Part shown: positions 1-5,751 of the stretch, in pieces
Position numbering within the stretch: position 1 is the stretch's first letter
Layout of the letters: every line of letters begins with the position of its first letter
DNA from: an uncultured Eubacteriales bacterium
GTDB taxonomy: Bacteria; Bacillota; Clostridia; Lachnospirales; Bianqueaceae
Reading direction: 5' to 3'
DNA: 5,812 nucleotides
Assembly (NCBI GenBank): GCA_902782895.1
Contig: CACZPA010000045.1
Location: 1-5,812, forward strand
Program-made: the position numbers and the translations under genes
The notes under the pieces: generated by a model
The model's database searches: none
What the model was told of the DNA's origin: nothing
The model's input: the letters and a program-made list of their open reading frames with translations, nothing else

Positions 1-417
1 GAAGCGGGGACAGTTAACGCGGCCGGCGCCGTCGGCCTAGCCGAAGCGATCCGGTACTATGAGAAAATCGGTTTTGACGCGATCACCGCGCGAGAGGAAG
101 AGCTCGGCAACCTGCTCTATGCACAGCTGACACAGATCCCGTACCTGCATCTGTACGGCGCGGACAACGCGAAGGATCATCACGGCATTTTCACTTTCAG
201 CATCGAAGGTGTCCATCCGCACGACATAGCCGAGATTCTGAACGCGGACAATGTCTGCGTACGGGCCGGACATCACTGTGCCCAGGTCCTGATGCAGCAT
301 CTGCACACACCTGCCACCGTCCGCGCCAGTCTGATGTTTTATAATACGGAAGAGGAGATCTGTCGCCTGGCGGATTCTCTGCGCACCGTCCGAAGGAGAA
401 TGGGATATGGCGAATAG
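1..417 (+). CDS. sufS: Cysteine desulfurase SufS, C-terminal part (5' end outside window)
   Basis: This is a PLP-dependent cysteine desulfurase that takes sulfur from L-cysteine as an enzyme persulfide for Fe-S cluster assembly in the cytoplasm. The reading frame is open from base 1, and 138 residues are visible, about the last third of a roughly 400-residue enzyme. The catalytic cysteine lies in the group II motif RAGHHCAQ, with its codon at 277-279. The conserved tail motif VRASLMFYNT follows from base 319; its arginine is the family's substrate-binding position. The RAGHHCAQ context and the SufU gene directly downstream separate it from IscS/NifS-type enzymes. Its stop codon overlaps the start of sufU by 11 bp, so the two are probably translationally coupled. 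The PLP lysine and the N-terminal domain are outside the window. Other suf genes (sufC, sufB, sufD) would be expected upstream, but this is inferred. Confidence 0.95.
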   Translation, partial: EAGTVNAAGAVGLAEAIRYYEKIGFDAITAREEELGNLLYAQLTQIPYLHLYGADNAKDHHGIFTFSIEGVHPHDIAEILNADNVCVRAGHHCAQVLMQHLHTPATVRASLMFYNTEEEICRLADSLRTVRRRMGYGE

Positions 418-835
418 TTTTTACCGGGAGATCATTAACGACCACAATCTGCGTCCCTCGCACAAGCGTCCGCTCCCGGACGCGGATCTGGAGCTGCGGG
501 GCGTAAATCCGAGCTGCGGAGACGATATTACACTGCGGCTTAAGACCGCTGACGGTATCATTACAGACGGGGCCTATACCGGCGACGGCTGCGCGATTTC
601 ACAGGCCTCCGCCGACATCATGCTGGATCTAATCATCGGCAAGGACGTCGCGACGGCACGGCATCTGTATGAGCTTTTCTCGCGGATGATAACCGGTACC
701 ATAACGGATGAAGAGCTGGACGAGCTTGAAGAAGCAGGCGCGCTGATCGATGTTTCCCACATGCCGGCACGTGTAAAATGCGCCGTGCTTGGCTGGCGCA
801 CGATGAATATGCTGCTGGATGACGTACGCGGCTGA
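407..835 (+). CDS. sufU: SufU, zinc-dependent sulfurtransferase partner of SufS
   Basis: This 142-residue protein is of the SufU type, which accepts the persulfide sulfur from SufS in Gram-positive bacteria and passes it on to the SufBCD scaffold. The zinc ligands expected for the family are visible: Cys37 and Asp39 in NPSCGDD, Cys62 in GDGCAIS, and Cys125 in RVKCAVLGW. The long segment between Cys62 and Cys125 is the insertion that marks SufU against IscU, and the length is normal. The start at 407 is supported by AAGGAGA at 392-398, inside the end of sufS, and by the typical N-terminus with its YREII..H motif. The 11-bp overlap with sufS is a usual operon arrangement. Established knowledge: SufU greatly stimulates SufS and uses zinc for sulfur transfer rather than building clusters itself. 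Confidence 0.95.
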   Translation: MANSFYREIINDHNLRPSHKRPLPDADLELRGVNPSCGDDITLRLKTADGIITDGAYTGDGCAISQASADIMLDLIIGKDVATARHLYELFSRMITGTITDEELDELEEAGALIDVSHMPARVKCAVLGWRTMNMLLDDVRG

Positions 836-841
836 GCTCAC

Positions 842-871
842 AGGCTTGCACTTGACAAAAGCCTTGTTTTT
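842..871 (+). terminator. Terminator-like dyad after sufU, overlapping the next promoter
   Basis: AGGCTT (842-847) and AAGCCT (859-864) form a perfect 6-bp inverted repeat with an 11-base loop. It is followed by TGTTTTT, as in a modest rho-independent terminator for the sufS-sufU transcript. The stem is short for an efficient terminator. The loop contains the TTGACA of the following promoter, so the dyad could equally be a protein-binding site around the -35 box. Confidence 0.4.
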
Positions 872-880
872 GCCTATTAT
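852..880 (+). promoter_or_regulatory. Sigma-A-type promoter for the Rrf2 regulator gene
   Basis: TTGACA at 852-857 and TATTAT at 875-880 are separated by exactly 17 bp, which is a near-consensus housekeeping promoter. Transcription would start near 887, giving a leader of roughly 45 bases before the ATG at 934. This implies that the Rrf2 gene and the phosphatase behind it can be transcribed apart from sufS-sufU. Confidence 0.8.
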
Positions 881-890
881 GGATACTGAT

Positions 891-918
891 TTAAGTCATC
901 CCTGCACGGATGAGTTAA
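891..918 (+). promoter_or_regulatory. 28-bp inverted repeat, probable operator in the Rrf2 gene leader
   Basis: TTAAGTCATCC (891-901) and GGATGAGTTAA (908-918) are inverted copies with 10 of 11 positions paired and a 6-base spacer. The dyad lies just after the predicted transcription start and ends two bases before the GGAGG ribosome binding site. Its length and position suit an autoregulatory Rrf2 operator, since family members bind dyads of about this size as dimers. As RNA it could also fold into a hairpin next to the ribosome binding site. Which protein binds it is inference. Confidence 0.55.
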
Positions 919-933
919 TAGGAGGGATTACTT

Positions 934-1365
934 ATGATGGTCTCAACACGCGGGCGCTATGCTCTGCGTATGATGATGGATCTGGCGGAGAACCAGGGTG
1001 ACTGCTATGTGTCGCTGAAGGATATTGCCGACCGGCAGGGGATCTCCAAAAAATACCTTGAACAGATCATTCCCCTGCTCAATCAGGCGGATCTGACCAG
1101 AACCTGCCGCGGCGCGCAGGGCGGCTACCGCCTCTCCCGCTCGGCCAAGTATTATACTTTATTTGAAATTCTGCAGGCTACCGAGACAAGTATGGCTCCG
1201 GTAACCTGTCTGGAATATGCCGAAAACACCTGTCCGCGCAGCAAAGAGTGTCCGACGCTGCCGGTATGGGAAGGTCTCAATCAGGTTGTCAAGGAATATC
1301 TGTCCGGTATTACCCTGCAGGATCTGATCGACGGAACTGTCCCTGATCCGCTGAAGGTGTGGTAA
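934..1365 (+). CDS. Rrf2-family transcriptional regulator with IscR-like cysteine triad
   Basis: This 143-residue protein is a winged-helix DNA-binding regulator of the Rrf2 family, whose members sense Fe-S status, NO, redox state or cysteine metabolism. The N-terminal signature STRGRYALRMMMDLA is typical. The recognition helix falls near residues 37-46 (ISKKYLEQII) and the wing near 59-67 (RGAQGGYRL). Three cysteines at 92, 100 and 106 (C-X7-C-X5-C) stand where IscR carries its cluster ligands (C-X5-C-X5-C), so a bound Fe-S cluster is likely though the spacing differs. CymR-like members without such cysteines are less likely. The start at 934 has GGAGG at 921-925 with an 8-base spacer and aligns with the usual N-terminus; a second ATG at 937 is less well placed. 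It follows sufS-sufU and has its own promoter and a dyad, which suggests autoregulation and possibly control of the suf genes. Confidence 0.9.
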   Translation: MMVSTRGRYALRMMMDLAENQGDCYVSLKDIADRQGISKKYLEQIIPLLNQADLTRTCRGAQGGYRLSRSAKYYTLFEILQATETSMAPVTCLEYAENTCPRSKECPTLPVWEGLNQVVKEYLSGITLQDLIDGTVPDPLKVW

Positions 1366-1380
1366 AAATAGACCCGGATT

Positions 1381-1386
1381 GAGGTG
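1381..1386 (+). promoter_or_regulatory. Ribosome binding site deciding a TTG start
   Basis: GAGGTG lies 8 bases before the TTG at 1395. No in-frame ATG occurs before codon 35, which is already at the far end of the first membrane helix, so the site and the helix together support the TTG start. Confidence 0.7.
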
Positions 1387-1394
1387 CTCCTGTT

Positions 1395-3566
1395 TTGAAG
1401 ACTTTTAAGAATCTTGTCATCGGCGGAATCTCCAGCAAGGTCGCGACGCTGCTCCTGATTTCGATACTTCTGGTCGGCGGCGTTTTTCTGGCGTCCATGA
1501 TGACGCAGAACCGCATGCTTTCCAAGCTGTCCCAGGAGACCGGCGAAAAGCAGCTTGTCGCCATGACCGGCACAACGGAGACGGTAATCGATACGGTCAT
1601 TGAGGAAAACATGAGCCGCATTATCGGTTATGAAGCTTCCGAAACCGATGAAATGTTCCGGGATCTCTCGATCCGTGTCCGGATGATGGCTGACTACGCC
1701 AAAAAGATTCTGGATGATCCGGACACTGTACCGCGCGTATCCTGGGAAAGACCGGACGCCTCACACGACGGTGAGCTTTTTGTAAAGGTTCTTCTCGCGG
1801 AAGGTTTGGAGGAAGCCGCTGTCGCGGATCAGCTCGGCCTGATCTCCAATATGTCTGACATGATGGTTTCTATCTGCTCGGCTTACGGAGCGGACAATAT
1901 CTGGTTCACCCTTCCGGAGGGCGCGACCCTGATGGCCGATGACGTTCCGAGCAAATGGATCCGTGAGGACGGCTCATACGTCACCTACGATGCTACGAAC
2001 CGCTACTGGTACCGGCAGGCCGTCGAAAAAAGCAGTCTGATTTTCTCTGATATAGAAGTCGATCACCGTACCGGCAGCTTATGCGTTACCTGCGCGATGC
2101 CGGTCTACAATTCAAACCGAACGCTGCTCGGCGTAGCCGGCGCGGATCTGTATCTCGACGACATGCAGCAGTCGATTCAGGAATCGTCGGAAAACGGCGG
2201 TTTTCTCGTCGTTGTGAATCAGGACGGACACGTAATCATTTCTCCGGAAGATCATGGCGTATTTGAAGTCATGAGCTCGGCAGACGCCGTTGATCTGCGC
2301 GAATCCGACAATACAGAGCTGGCAGCTCTGATCCGCGACGCGATGCAGGGGCAGACCGATGTGCGCCGGATCACTCTGCCGGACGGCAATTACTATATGC
2401 TCGGAGTTCCGATGGAAACCGTCGGCTGGACGCTGATCGCGGGTTACAGTGAAACAGACGCGGAGCAGCCGGTCCAGCAGATTCGTTCGGATTATGAAGC
2501 CATTCAGCTGGAAGCCACGAATACCTATCGTACGAAAAGTCTGCAGGGCCGCACTTTGATGTGGTCACTGCTCGGTGTAGTGCTGGTCGCGATGCTTGCC
2601 GGCGCGCTGATAATGGGGCATCGGATCGTTAAACCGCTGAACACCATTACAAAACGGATCACAGAGCTTAGCGAGACCAACCTGGAGTTCAAGATGGAAG
2701 ACACCTATCGTACCGGTGACGAGGTGGAAAAGCTTGCACAGTCCTTTGCCACGATCTCCCATCAGACAGTGGAATATCTGGATACCGTCAAACAGGTTAC
2801 GGCTGAGAAGGAACGCATCGGCGCGGAACTGTCCCTGGCGACCCGGATCCAGTCCGCCATGCTGCCCCATCTGGTGCCCGCCTTCCCGGACCGCAAGGAT
2901 TTTGACATCATCGGCAATATGCTTCCGGCCAAAGAGGTCGGCGGTGATTTCTACGACTATTATCTGGTCGATGACGATCATCTGTGCATGGTGATCGCGG
3001 ACGTCAGCGGCAAGGGCGTGCCTGCAGCGCTTTTCATGATGGCGAGCAAAATCATCCTGCAAAGCGTGGCAATGCTTGGCGGATCGCCCGCCGAGATTCT
3101 GACCAAGACCAACGAAGCCATCTGCTCCAACAACGAAGCGCAGATGTTTGTAACCGTCTGGCTCGGCATTCTGGAATTGTCCACCGGCAAGCTGACCTGC
3201 GCGAACGCCGGACATGAGTATCCGATCTTCAAGCATCCCGGCGGCAGATTTGAGCTGTTCAAGGACAAGCATGGCTTTGTCATCGGTGGCATGGCCGGGA
3301 TGAAGTATAAAGAATATGAAATGCAGCTCGAGCCCGGCACCAAGCTTTTCGTCTATACGGACGGCGCGCCGGAAGCGACCAACGCAAACCAGGAGCTGTT
3401 CGGGACGGACCGTCTGGTCGAGGCTCTGAACAGCGGCGCGGATACGACGCCCATGGATGTCCTCATCAATGTCAAAAAAGCCGTGGACGGCTTCGTGCTG
3501 GACGCTGAGCAGTTCGACGATCTGACGATGCTGTGTCTGGAATATAAAGGGCCGCAGAATTCATAA
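1395..3566 (+). CDS. Membrane receptor phosphatase: dCache sensor, HAMP, SpoIIE/PP2C domain (RsbU-like)
   Basis: This 723-residue serine/threonine phosphatase is built as a transmembrane receptor. A short cytoplasmic start leads to a membrane helix near residues 17-36. An extracellular region of about 40-380 has dCache features: NRYWYRQA at 202-209, DHRTG at 223-227 and GVAGADLYLDDM at 246-257. A second helix spans about 388-408. HAMP follows at about 409-462, then a linker helix, and the SpoIIE-type PP2C domain covers about 480-718. Metal-binding motifs are intact: GGDFYD (Asp518), DVSGKG (Asp536), YTDG (Asp656) and DDLT (Asp708, Asp709). Family knowledge: such enzymes dephosphorylate anti-sigma-factor antagonists (STAS proteins) in partner switching, or related targets. 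The start is TTG. It lies 29 bp after the Rrf2 gene with no terminator between, so the two are probably co-transcribed. The ligand and the target are unknown, and no STAS or RsbW-like gene is in the window. Confidence 0.92.
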   Translation: MKTFKNLVIGGISSKVATLLLISILLVGGVFLASMMTQNRMLSKLSQETGEKQLVAMTGTTETVIDTVIEENMSRIIGYEASETDEMFRDLSIRVRMMADYAKKILDDPDTVPRVSWERPDASHDGELFVKVLLAEGLEEAAVADQLGLISNMSDMMVSICSAYGADNIWFTLPEGATLMADDVPSKWIREDGSYVTYDATNRYWYRQAVEKSSLIFSDIEVDHRTGSLCVTCAMPVYNSNRTLLGVAGADLYLDDMQQSIQESSENGGFLVVVNQDGHVIISPEDHGVFEVMSSADAVDLRESDNTELAALIRDAMQGQTDVRRITLPDGNYYMLGVPMETVGWTLIAGYSETDAEQPVQQIRSDYEAIQLEATNTYRTKSLQGRTLMWSLLGVVLVAMLAGALIMGHRIVKPLNTITKRITELSETNLEFKMEDTYRTGDEVEKLAQSFATISHQTVEYLDTVKQVTAEKERIGAELSLATRIQSAMLPHLVPAFPDRKDFDIIGNMLPAKEVGGDFYDYYLVDDDHLCMVIADVSGKGVPAALFMMASKIILQSVAMLGGSPAEILTKTNEAICSNNEAQMFVTVWLGILELSTGKLTCANAGHEYPIFKHPGGRFELFKDKHGFVIGGMAGMKYKEYEMQLEPGTKLFVYTDGAPEATNANQELFGTDRLVEALNSGADTTPMDVLINVKKAVDGFVLDAEQFDDLTMLCLEYKGPQNS

Positions 3567-3568
3567 GC

Positions 3569-3618
3569 AAAAAGGAACCGTGAACATTTGGTGCTACCAT
3601 TTTCACAGCTCCTTTTTT
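3569..3618. terminator. Bidirectional intrinsic terminator between converging genes
   Basis: AAAAAGGA (3569-3576) plus GTGAA (3580-3584) pair with TTCAC (3602-3606) plus TCCTTTTT (3610-3617), with a 3-base internal mismatch. A small TGGT/ACCA stem at 3589-3592 and 3596-3599 sits in the loop. The A-tract on one side and T-tract on the other let it work in both directions, closing the phosphatase gene on the plus strand and the MFS gene on the minus strand. Confidence 0.85.
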
Positions 3619-3636
3619 ATTGTCTGCGGCAGGAAA

Positions 3637-3659
3637 ATCCGCGCGGATCCCGCGGATCC
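3637..3659 (-). terminator. GC-rich hairpin with 9-bp tandem repeat, possible first terminator of the MFS gene
   Basis: ATCCGCG (3637-3643) and CGCGGAT (3651-3657) form a 7-bp inverted repeat with a 7-base loop. Read on the minus strand it is followed by a short T-run (3636-3634). The same segment contains the 9-bp unit CGCGGATCC twice in tandem (3642-3650, 3651-3659) and a 12-bp perfect palindrome (3637-3648). It lies 9 bp past the MFS stop codon, so it may act as a weak terminator or 3'-end stabiliser ahead of the stronger bidirectional one. Confidence 0.45.
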
Positions 3660-3668
3660 GTCCCTTCT

Positions 3669-4868
3669 TTACTGTTTCTTTTTTGTTGCCGTCAGGACGA
3701 TCAGTCCCAGCAGCATCAGCACTGGGAAAACCAGTGCCGCGCCGATGCCGCTGCGCAGATTGCCGCCCGCTTGCGAAGCGACCGTTCCGGCCAGCGTCGG
3801 GCCGCCCGAGCAGCCCACATCGCCGGCAAGCGCGTAGAGTGCGAACATCAGTGTTCCGCCGTTCTTGATCCCGTCCGAGCCAAGCGAGAACGTCCCAGGC
3901 CAGAAGATACCGACCGAAAAGCCCGCGAATCCGCATCCGAGCAGTGCGATCACGGGGTTCGGCACCAGCACGATCAGCAGGTAGGACGCGATGCAGAGCA
4001 CCGCGCTCAGCTGCATGAAACGGGGCAGATTCATTTTCTCGCCGAATTTGCCGTACAGCAGACGGGACAACCCCATCATGATCGAGAAGAACATCGGGCC
4101 AAAGAGGTCTCCGAGAGTTTTGCTGATATGCAGGCCGGATTCCGCGAACGCGGACGCCCACTGGCTCACGGCCTGTTCGCTGGCGCCGGAGCAGACCATC
4201 ATGATCATGAAAAGCCAGAACACGCTGTTGTGCATCAGTTCCCCGAAGGTCGCGCCTTTCTCCCCGTCTTCGATCAGCGAGGCGATAGGGACTTTTGTGA
4301 ACGAGATCAGGTTCGCAAGCGGCACGAGCGTCCACAGAACCGCCAGAATCCGCCAGTTCCGGATCCCCGCGAAGCGGAAGAATATTGTCGAAATCAGGAC
4401 CACGCCCACGCTGCCCCAGCAATAGAAGGAATGCAGCATGCTCATGGCCTTCTCTTTGTTGTCCGCGGGGCAGGCTTCGACGATCGGACTGACAAGGACT
4501 TCCAGCAGTCCGCCGCCGATCGCGTAGACCGTAACCGCGATCAGAAGGCCAACGTAAGGATTCGGCAGAAGGCCAGGCAGGACTGCCAGCAGAATCAGCC
4601 CGGCCGCGCAGCAGGCATCTGCGAGGATCATCGCCGCGCGGTACCCGATCCGGTCCACAAAAAGCCCCGACACCAGATCGACCACCAGCTGCACGCCGAA
4701 ATTAAATGTAATCAGGAAGGTGATCTGGCTGAGCGGGATCCCGAATTCCCCTTGAAAAGTCAGAAAAAGAAGCGGCACAAAGTTATTGATGACCGCTTGT
4801 ACAATATAGCCGACGAAGCACGCGTAAACCGTGCTCCGGTAATTTACTTTCTTTACTGACTGCTCCAC
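3669..4868 (-). CDS. MFS transporter, 12 predicted membrane helices, substrate unknown
   Basis: This 399-residue inner-membrane protein is a major facilitator superfamily carrier. Hydrophobic stretches fit twelve helices: roughly 13-36, 48-70, 77-98, 104-126, 146-167, 172-192, a charged central loop, then 214-236, 254-272, 284-302, 303-325, 337-360 and 374-394. The loop between helices 2 and 3 holds the MFS signature GLFVDRIGYR at 68-77. Residues such as SPIVEACP (127-134) and FWPGTFSLGS (322-331) recall the fucose-permease-like (FucP) branch, so a sugar or small organic substrate is possible, but this is weak. The start is GTG at 4868, with GGAGGG 6 bases upstream; the next in-frame ATG lies beyond the first two helices. 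It lies 80 bp after the PHP gene on the same strand and may share its transcript. An overlapping plus-strand open frame is a shadow. Confidence 0.92.
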   Translation of the reverse strand: MEQSVKKVNYRSTVYACFVGYIVQAVINNFVPLLFLTFQGEFGIPLSQITFLITFNFGVQLVVDLVSGLFVDRIGYRAAMILADACCAAGLILLAVLPGLLPNPYVGLLIAVTVYAIGGGLLEVLVSPIVEACPADNKEKAMSMLHSFYCWGSVGVVLISTIFFRFAGIRNWRILAVLWTLVPLANLISFTKVPIASLIEDGEKGATFGELMHNSVFWLFMIMMVCSGASEQAVSQWASAFAESGLHISKTLGDLFGPMFFSIMMGLSRLLYGKFGEKMNLPRFMQLSAVLCIASYLLIVLVPNPVIALLGCGFAGFSVGIFWPGTFSLGSDGIKNGGTLMFALYALAGDVGCSGGPTLAGTVASQAGGNLRSGIGAALVFPVLMLLGLIVLTATKKKQ

Positions 4869-4874
4869 GCGATT

Positions 4875-4880
4875 CCCTCC
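4875..4880 (-). promoter_or_regulatory. Ribosome binding site deciding the GTG start of the MFS gene
   Basis: On the minus strand GGAGGG precedes the GTG at 4868-4866 by 6 bases, a strong site that fixes this start. No clear promoter was found in the 80 bp before it. Confidence 0.8.
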
Positions 4881-4898
4881 GGTTTATTTTCTGCGCGT

Positions 4899-4944
4899 CA
4901 GCGCGGCCGTTAGCGCCGCTGTCCGTGCCACCGCATGCGTGCGG
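4899..4944 (-). other. Two GC-rich hairpins between the PHP and MFS genes
   Basis: CCGCA/TGCGG (4931-4935 and 4940-4944, 4-base loop) and GCGGC/GCCGC (4903-4907 and 4915-4919, flanked by further CAGC/GCTG pairing with a bulge) can form consecutive hairpins in the minus-strand transcript just after the PHP stop codon. Neither is followed by a T-run, so intrinsic termination is not supported. They could protect or separate the two cistrons. Confidence 0.3.
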
Positions 4945-4948
4945 CCCA

Positions 4949-5665
4949 TTACCGCTGCCGCATCAGCGCGGCGAGAACGCCTGCCGGCGTGTTTTCTTCC
5001 ACATCGATCGAATAGATGGCTTCATGCATGTGCTGCAGATAGTGCGCGTCCGAATCAAAGATCACATTGCAGTTCTCCAGATACGGATTCTGCTCCCGGA
5101 CCTTGTGCAGCGTCTTGGGTGAAGCCAGCTCGAAGCAGTGGAACTTGCTGTCCGGCGGCACAAATCCGAGGTTGCTCATGATGCTGGTCGAGGATTTGTC
5201 GACGTGTGCGGGAATCATGACCCCGTGGAACTGCTCTGTCAGATCATAGACCTGGTCAAAGCTGATATCCGTCGCGTTGATCAGCAGGTACGGCTCCTTC
5301 CCGCACGGCTCGTCATTCAGATCGCGCAGGACCTGCTCGCCGAAATACTCCGGCTTGTTCAGGACCTTGATCAGATGCTCATACACATATTCGTCAAAAC
5401 GAAGCGCGTCCGCAAGCTCGGCAAAAAGACACAGGACATGGACTTCCTCCTGTGTCGTCAGTTCCATTCCGGGAATCGCCGTGATCCCGTACTGCGCCGC
5501 CTGGTGCAGCAGCGCAGGACAGTTGCGCGCCGTATTGTGATCCGTCAGCGCGATCACGTTCAATCCTTTTATATAGGCCATTCCCGCGATATTGGCCGGT
5601 GTCATGTCGTCATCTCCGCAGGGAGACAGACAGGAATGCAGATGCAGATCGTAATAGAGTTCCAT
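4949..5665 (-). CDS. PHP-domain metal-dependent phosphoesterase
   Basis: This 238-residue cytoplasmic protein is a complete PHP (polymerase and histidinol phosphatase) domain. The metal-ligand motifs appear in order: DLHLHS (His8, His10), an acidic CGDDDMTP segment (16-23), LTDHNT (Asp42, His43), GMELTT (Glu68), EVHVLCLF (His76), PAHVDK (His154) and DSDAH (Asp206, His208). This is the ligand set of a multi-metal hydrolase acting on phosphate esters. The substrate is unknown, and nothing in the sequence marks it as a polymerase exonuclease or histidinol phosphatase. The ATG at 5665 is chosen because an in-frame TAA lies a few codons upstream and DLHLHS normally starts the protein. The ribosome binding site is weak: CGGAA 6 bases away, or GGAG 15 bases away inside the repeat array. 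It follows a DRTGG-like gene end on the same strand and precedes the MFS gene. Confidence 0.9.
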   Translation of the reverse strand: MELYYDLHLHSCLSPCGDDDMTPANIAGMAYIKGLNVIALTDHNTARNCPALLHQAAQYGITAIPGMELTTQEEVHVLCLFAELADALRFDEYVYEHLIKVLNKPEYFGEQVLRDLNDEPCGKEPYLLINATDISFDQVYDLTEQFHGVMIPAHVDKSSTSIMSNLGFVPPDSKFHCFELASPKTLHKVREQNPYLENCNVIFDSDAHYLQHMHEAIYSIDVEENTPAGVLAALMRQR

Positions 5666-5678
5666 ATATGATTCCGAA

Positions 5679-5751
5679 AGCTCCGTTTATGGTGCCGCTT
5701 AGCGTCCCGACTAAGGTCCAGCTTAAAGGTCTCGCCCAGGGTGCCGTTTAC
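5679..5751 (-). repeat. Array of six degenerate 12-bp tandem repeats
   Basis: Read on the minus strand the units are GTAAACGGCACC (5751-5740), CTGGGCGAGACC (5739-5728), one extra T (5727), TTAAGCTGGACC (5726-5715), TTAGTCGGGACG (5714-5703), CTAAGCGGCACC (5702-5691) and ATAAACGGAGCT (5690-5679). The consensus is NTAARCGGSACC. Positions 2 (T), 6 (C) and 11 (C) are the same in all six, and positions 3, 7, 8 and 10 in five of six. The first unit contains the stop codon of the gene on the right, and the last supplies a GGAG upstream of the PHP start. It fills nearly the whole gap between the two genes. No known repeat family is recognised. Confidence 0.75.

Noticed and set aside
836..933. Riboswitch or T-box in the Rrf2 leader
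   Set aside because: The predicted leader is only about 45 bases and is explained by a simple dyad. No known riboswitch core or T-box sequence is visible.
819..1001. 60-residue plus-strand frame spanning the sufU end and the Rrf2 start
   Set aside because: It crosses a promoter and a dyad and overlaps two well-supported genes out of frame, with no ribosome binding site of its own.
2565..3272. 235-residue open frame on the minus strand
   Set aside because: It is a shadow of the PP2C domain, whose metal-binding motifs lie in the plus-strand frame.
3472..4422. 316-residue minus-strand frame overlapping the MFS gene
   Set aside because: It runs in another frame of the same strand as the transporter, is arginine-rich without domains, and crosses the terminator region.
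3588..4859. 423-residue open frame on the plus strand
   Set aside because: It is antisense to the MFS gene. Its translation is rich in R, H, Q and D with no domain features, while the minus-strand frame has clear helices, an MFS signature and a good ribosome binding site.
4899..4944. Intrinsic terminator between the PHP and MFS genes
   Set aside because: The hairpins lack a following T-run on the minus strand, so they are reported only as possible RNA structures.
5138..5671. 177-residue plus-strand frame
   Set aside because: It is antisense to the PHP gene, whose complete metal motifs show that the minus strand is coding.
5679..5751. CRISPR array
   Set aside because: The 12-bp units are directly adjacent without spacers and are degenerate, unlike CRISPR repeats.
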